NCBI RefSeq assembly: GCF_046546475.1
Contig: NZ_JBKGXS010000001.1
Span: 868,001-932,000 of the forward strand
Source of the DNA: Pseudonocardia phyllosphaerae
Lineage (GTDB): Bacteria > Actinomycetota > Actinomycetes > Mycobacteriales > Pseudonocardiaceae
Direction of reading: 5' to 3'
DNA length: 64,000 bases
Part shown: positions 62,106 to 64,000 of the stretch, in pieces
Layout of the letters: each line of letters opens with the position of its first letter
Position numbering within the stretch: position 1 is the first letter of the stretch
Notes under the pieces: generated by a model
What the model was told of the DNA's origin: nothing
The model's database searches: none
Seen by the model: only the letters and a program-made list of their open reading frames with translations
Translations under genes and position numbers: made by a program

Positions 62106-62171
62106 GAACGCTCACCGGTCCCGGGACCGCGCACCCGATCAGGTGCGCGTCCGCGGAACCGGTGAGCGTTC
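62106..62171. terminator. 14-bp perfect stem plus inner stem after the FtsK cassette
   Basis: GAACGCTCACCGGT (62106-62119) pairs with ACCGGTGAGCGTTC (62158-62171); the loop contains GCGCACC/GGTGCGC. It separates the cassette from the convergent CitMHS gene. Before it, at about 62026-62062, runs a short GCCCGGCC-type tandem repeat. Confidence 0.85.
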
Positions 62172-62184
62172 GCGGGACGCGGCG

Positions 62185-63681
62185 TCAGCCCAGCGGGACC
62201 ACGCCGAGCACCAGCGCCGTCGCGAGCATGACCATCGAGCAGACCGCGGCCCGCCAGATCACCTTGCGGTGGTGGTCGGCGAGGTCGACCTTCGCCAGCG
62301 ACACCAGCAGGAGCAGCGCCGGGACCAGCGGGCTGGTCATGTGCACCGGCTGCCCGACGATCGACGCGCGGGCCATCTCGACCGGCGTGATGCCGTAGTG
62401 CCCGGCCGCCTCGGTGAGGATGGGCAGGATGCCGAAGTAGAAGGCGTCGTTGGTCAGGAAGAACGTCAGCGGCATGCTCAGCACACCGGTGATCACCGCG
62501 AACCAGCTGCCGATCGACGGCGGGACGGCCGCGACGATCGCGTTCGCCATCGCGGTCACCATGCCGGTTCCCGACAGCACCCCGACCAGCACGGCGGCGG
62601 CGAACACCATCGCGACGACCGACACGATCGACGTGGCGTGCGAGGTGACGGCCTTCATCTGGTCCTCGGGCTTCGGGAAGTTCACGACCAGCGCGATCGC
62701 CGTCGCCACGACGAACACCAGTGCCAGCGGCAGCACGTCCATGCCCAGCAGCACCAGCAGCGTGACGGTCAGCGCGAGGTTGAACCAGATCAGCTTCGGG
62801 CGCAGCGTCGGGCGGTTCGGGTCGAGGAGGTCCCCGGCGTCGGGGCCGTCGGTCGAGTCCGGGCCGTCGGTCGAGTCGGGGCCGTCGGTGGAGCCGGAAC
62901 CGGAGCCGGAGCCCGGGCCGGAGCCCGCCGACCCGGGGAACGGGGTGCGGGGAGCCGGGAACGAGCCCCCGCCGACACCGGCCAGCGCCGGCTCCCGCAC
63001 GGTCGTCATCTCCGCCGCGACGGCCTGCAGCGACCTCCCCGACGAGGCCAGCCGCGCCCGCTCCGAGCGGCCCAGGAACCAGGCCAGCACCAGCACGGTC
63101 AGCGTGGCCAGGACCATGCCCGGCACCATCGGGTTGAACAGCTCCGACGGCGACACGTTCAGCACGGTCGCGGCGCGGACGGTCGGGCCGCCCCACGGCA
63201 CGATGTTCATGACGCCGTTCGCCAGGTTCGCGACGACGGCCAGCACCACCGGGTTCATCCCGAGCCGCCGGTAGATCGGCAGCAGCGCGGAGACGGTGAT
63301 GATGAACGTGGTGGACCCGTCGCCGTCGAGGGAGACGACGCCGGCGAGCACCGCGGTCAGCACGACCAGGCGGACCGGGTCGTTGCGCACCGCGCGGAGC
63401 ACGAACCGGATCAGCGGGTCGAAGAGCCCGACGTCGATCATCGTCCCGAAGAACGTGATCGCGAAGAACAGCAGCACGGCGGTCGGCGCGAAGTCCTTGA
63501 CCGCCGACATGATCGAGTCGACCACCCCGCCGTCGTCGGGGGCCTGGGCGAGCCCGGTGCCGACGGTCACGAGTGCGAACGTCAGCGGCACCAGTACCAG
63601 CGCCAGGATCGGCGCGAGCCGCTTCGACAGGATCAGGTACATGAAGACCGCGATCATCGCGGCCCCGAGAACGACGAGCAT
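62185..63681 (-). CDS. CitMHS-family citrate transporter
   Basis: A 498-residue secondary transporter of the CitMHS family, which imports citrate complexed with Mg, Ca or another divalent metal with protons. N-terminal MLVVLGAAMIAVFMYLILSK, ILALVLVPLTFALVTVGTGL, then LDGDGSTTFIITVSALLPIY and NGVMNIVPWGGPTVRAATVL are conserved, as are NDAFYFGILPILTEAAGHYG and GQPVHMTSPLVPALLLLVSL. A central cytoplasmic loop carries an STDGPD repeat three times and Gly-Ser runs. About 11 TM helices. ATG 63681. No two-component partner is visible in the window. Confidence 0.93.
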   Translation of the reverse strand: MLVVLGAAMIAVFMYLILSKRLAPILALVLVPLTFALVTVGTGLAQAPDDGGVVDSIMSAVKDFAPTAVLLFFAITFFGTMIDVGLFDPLIRFVLRAVRNDPVRLVVLTAVLAGVVSLDGDGSTTFIITVSALLPIYRRLGMNPVVLAVVANLANGVMNIVPWGGPTVRAATVLNVSPSELFNPMVPGMVLATLTVLVLAWFLGRSERARLASSGRSLQAVAAEMTTVREPALAGVGGGSFPAPRTPFPGSAGSGPGSGSGSGSTDGPDSTDGPDSTDGPDAGDLLDPNRPTLRPKLIWFNLALTVTLLVLLGMDVLPLALVFVVATAIALVVNFPKPEDQMKAVTSHATSIVSVVAMVFAAAVLVGVLSGTGMVTAMANAIVAAVPPSIGSWFAVITGVLSMPLTFFLTNDAFYFGILPILTEAAGHYGITPVEMARASIVGQPVHMTSPLVPALLLLVSLAKVDLADHHRKVIWRAAVCSMVMLATALVLGVVPLG

Positions 63682-63769
63682 CGGTGCTCCTCCTCCGGTG
63701 GTGGCCGAGAGGAACGGTAGGGGCGCGCCGGCGCGGGACGATGCTTGCGGACACAGCTCACGCAGTGGA

Positions 63770-63846
63770 CACAGCGTGCACTGTGAAAGTTGTGGTCACG
63801 GCCACAGTGGAGTCGATCGTGGCGTGCCACGGTGGTGCTGTGGCAC
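63770..63846. promoter_or_regulatory. Clustered palindromes upstream of the CitMHS gene
   Basis: CACAG-N6-CTGTG (63770-63785) and TGTGG-N6-CCACA (63791-63806) are operator-like dyads 89-125 bp upstream of the CitMHS start. GTGCCAC/GTGGCAC (63824-63830, 63840-63846) is a stem-loop just downstream of the DUF6104-like stop codon and may be its terminator. Confidence 0.45.
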
Positions 63847-63854
63847 AGCGGGTG

Positions 63855-64000
63855 TCACTCGTCGTCGGCGTCGTCCCGGGCGAGGAAGCTGGACAGGCGC
63901 TCGACGGCGGTCTCGAACTGCGGGTTCAGATCGACGAAGGCCCGCAGCCGGTCGGCGAGCCACTCGACGCTGACCTGCTCGTCGCCCCGCCGCTCGACGA
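63855..64000 (-). CDS. DUF6104-like small protein (3' part only)
   Basis: The last 48 codons of a gene that enters the window at its right edge. The visible sequence VERRGDEQVSVEWLADRLRA then FVDLNPQFETAVERLSSFLA ends in an acidic RDDADDE. It resembles the ~60-residue actinobacterial DUF6104 family as I recall it (RRGDEEVTFEWLAEQLRTFV). Function unknown. The gene start is outside the window, so the total length is not visible. Confidence 0.7.
   Translation of the reverse strand, partial: VERRGDEQVSVEWLADRLRAFVDLNPQFETAVERLSSFLARDDADDE

Overview
The window is a gene-dense, very GC-rich chromosomal segment from an actinobacterium. The content and order of the housekeeping genes match the block I recall in mycobacteria from whiB2 (Rv3260c) down to gpm2 (Rv3214): whiB2, a zincin-fold gene, DUF3499, manB, a sugar-isomerase-like gene, manA, an amino-acid permease, sahH, tmk, mtrA-mtrB-lpqB, a comF-like gene, hpf, secA, rsgA, aroA, an SRAP gene, sigR/rsrA, pdtaS and whiB1. 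Genes absent from the mycobacterial block (DUF222-HNH endonuclease, FtsK-like cassette, DUF6104) make a member of the Pseudonocardiales (Pseudonocardia-like) my best guess. That is an inference from gene order, not a database match.

Layout. 1-6.6 kb: WhiB2 and the mannose-phosphate pathway (manB, a Trm112-like gene, a SIS-like gene, manA), then a cation diffusion facilitator. 6.7-11.6 kb: divergent Lrp-type regulator and alanine dehydrogenase, an APC permease and a solitary MutL/GlmL-like protein. 11.6-15.5 kb: sahH behind a probable S-adenosylhomocysteine riboswitch and a coupled leader ORF, a NUDIX hydrolase, tmk, mtrA. 15.5-24 kb: mtrB-lpqB, comF-like, hpf, secA. 24-29.5 kb: an accessory stretch with a repeat-containing unknown gene, a MarR-ABC exporter unit, a HAD-like protein, a Pro-rich antitoxin-like protein and an RNA methyltransferase. 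29.5-35.6 kb: WS/DGAT-like acyltransferase, rsgA-aroA, SRAP, a small hydrolase. 35.7-38.5 kb: a DUF222-HNH gene flanked by unusual repeats, and ybaK. 38.5-42.2 kb: the redox sigma factor SigR with its own consensus promoter, anti-sigma RsrA, the 24-residue ribosomal protein bL37, PdtaS and WhiB1. 42.5-50.6 kb: lipid kinase, membrane protein, GNAT, histidine phosphatase, secreted serine protease, malic enzyme with a structured leader, and a GGDEF-EAL protein. 50.8-58.3 kb: a complete osmoprotectant ABC operon with a coupled MOSC gene, a flavin monooxygenase/TetR pair and an Nramp-related transporter. 58.5-62 kb: a three-gene cassette built around an FtsK/SpoIIIE-type ATPase. 62-64 kb: a CitMHS transporter and the 3' end of a DUF6104-like gene.

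How the genes work together. ManA and ManB feed mannose-1-phosphate to glycan precursors. MtrA/MtrB/LpqB couple envelope status to transcription. SahH recycles S-adenosylhomocysteine and appears to be sensed by its own mRNA leader. SigR/RsrA give a thiol-redox switch with an autoregulatory loop. PdtaS and WhiB1, with a Crp-type site upstream of whiB1, add signalling. The best candidates for little-described biology are the sahH leader with its coupled ORF, the near-leaderless upstream GTG of sigR, the FtsK cassette and the alternating 24/25-bp repeat array.
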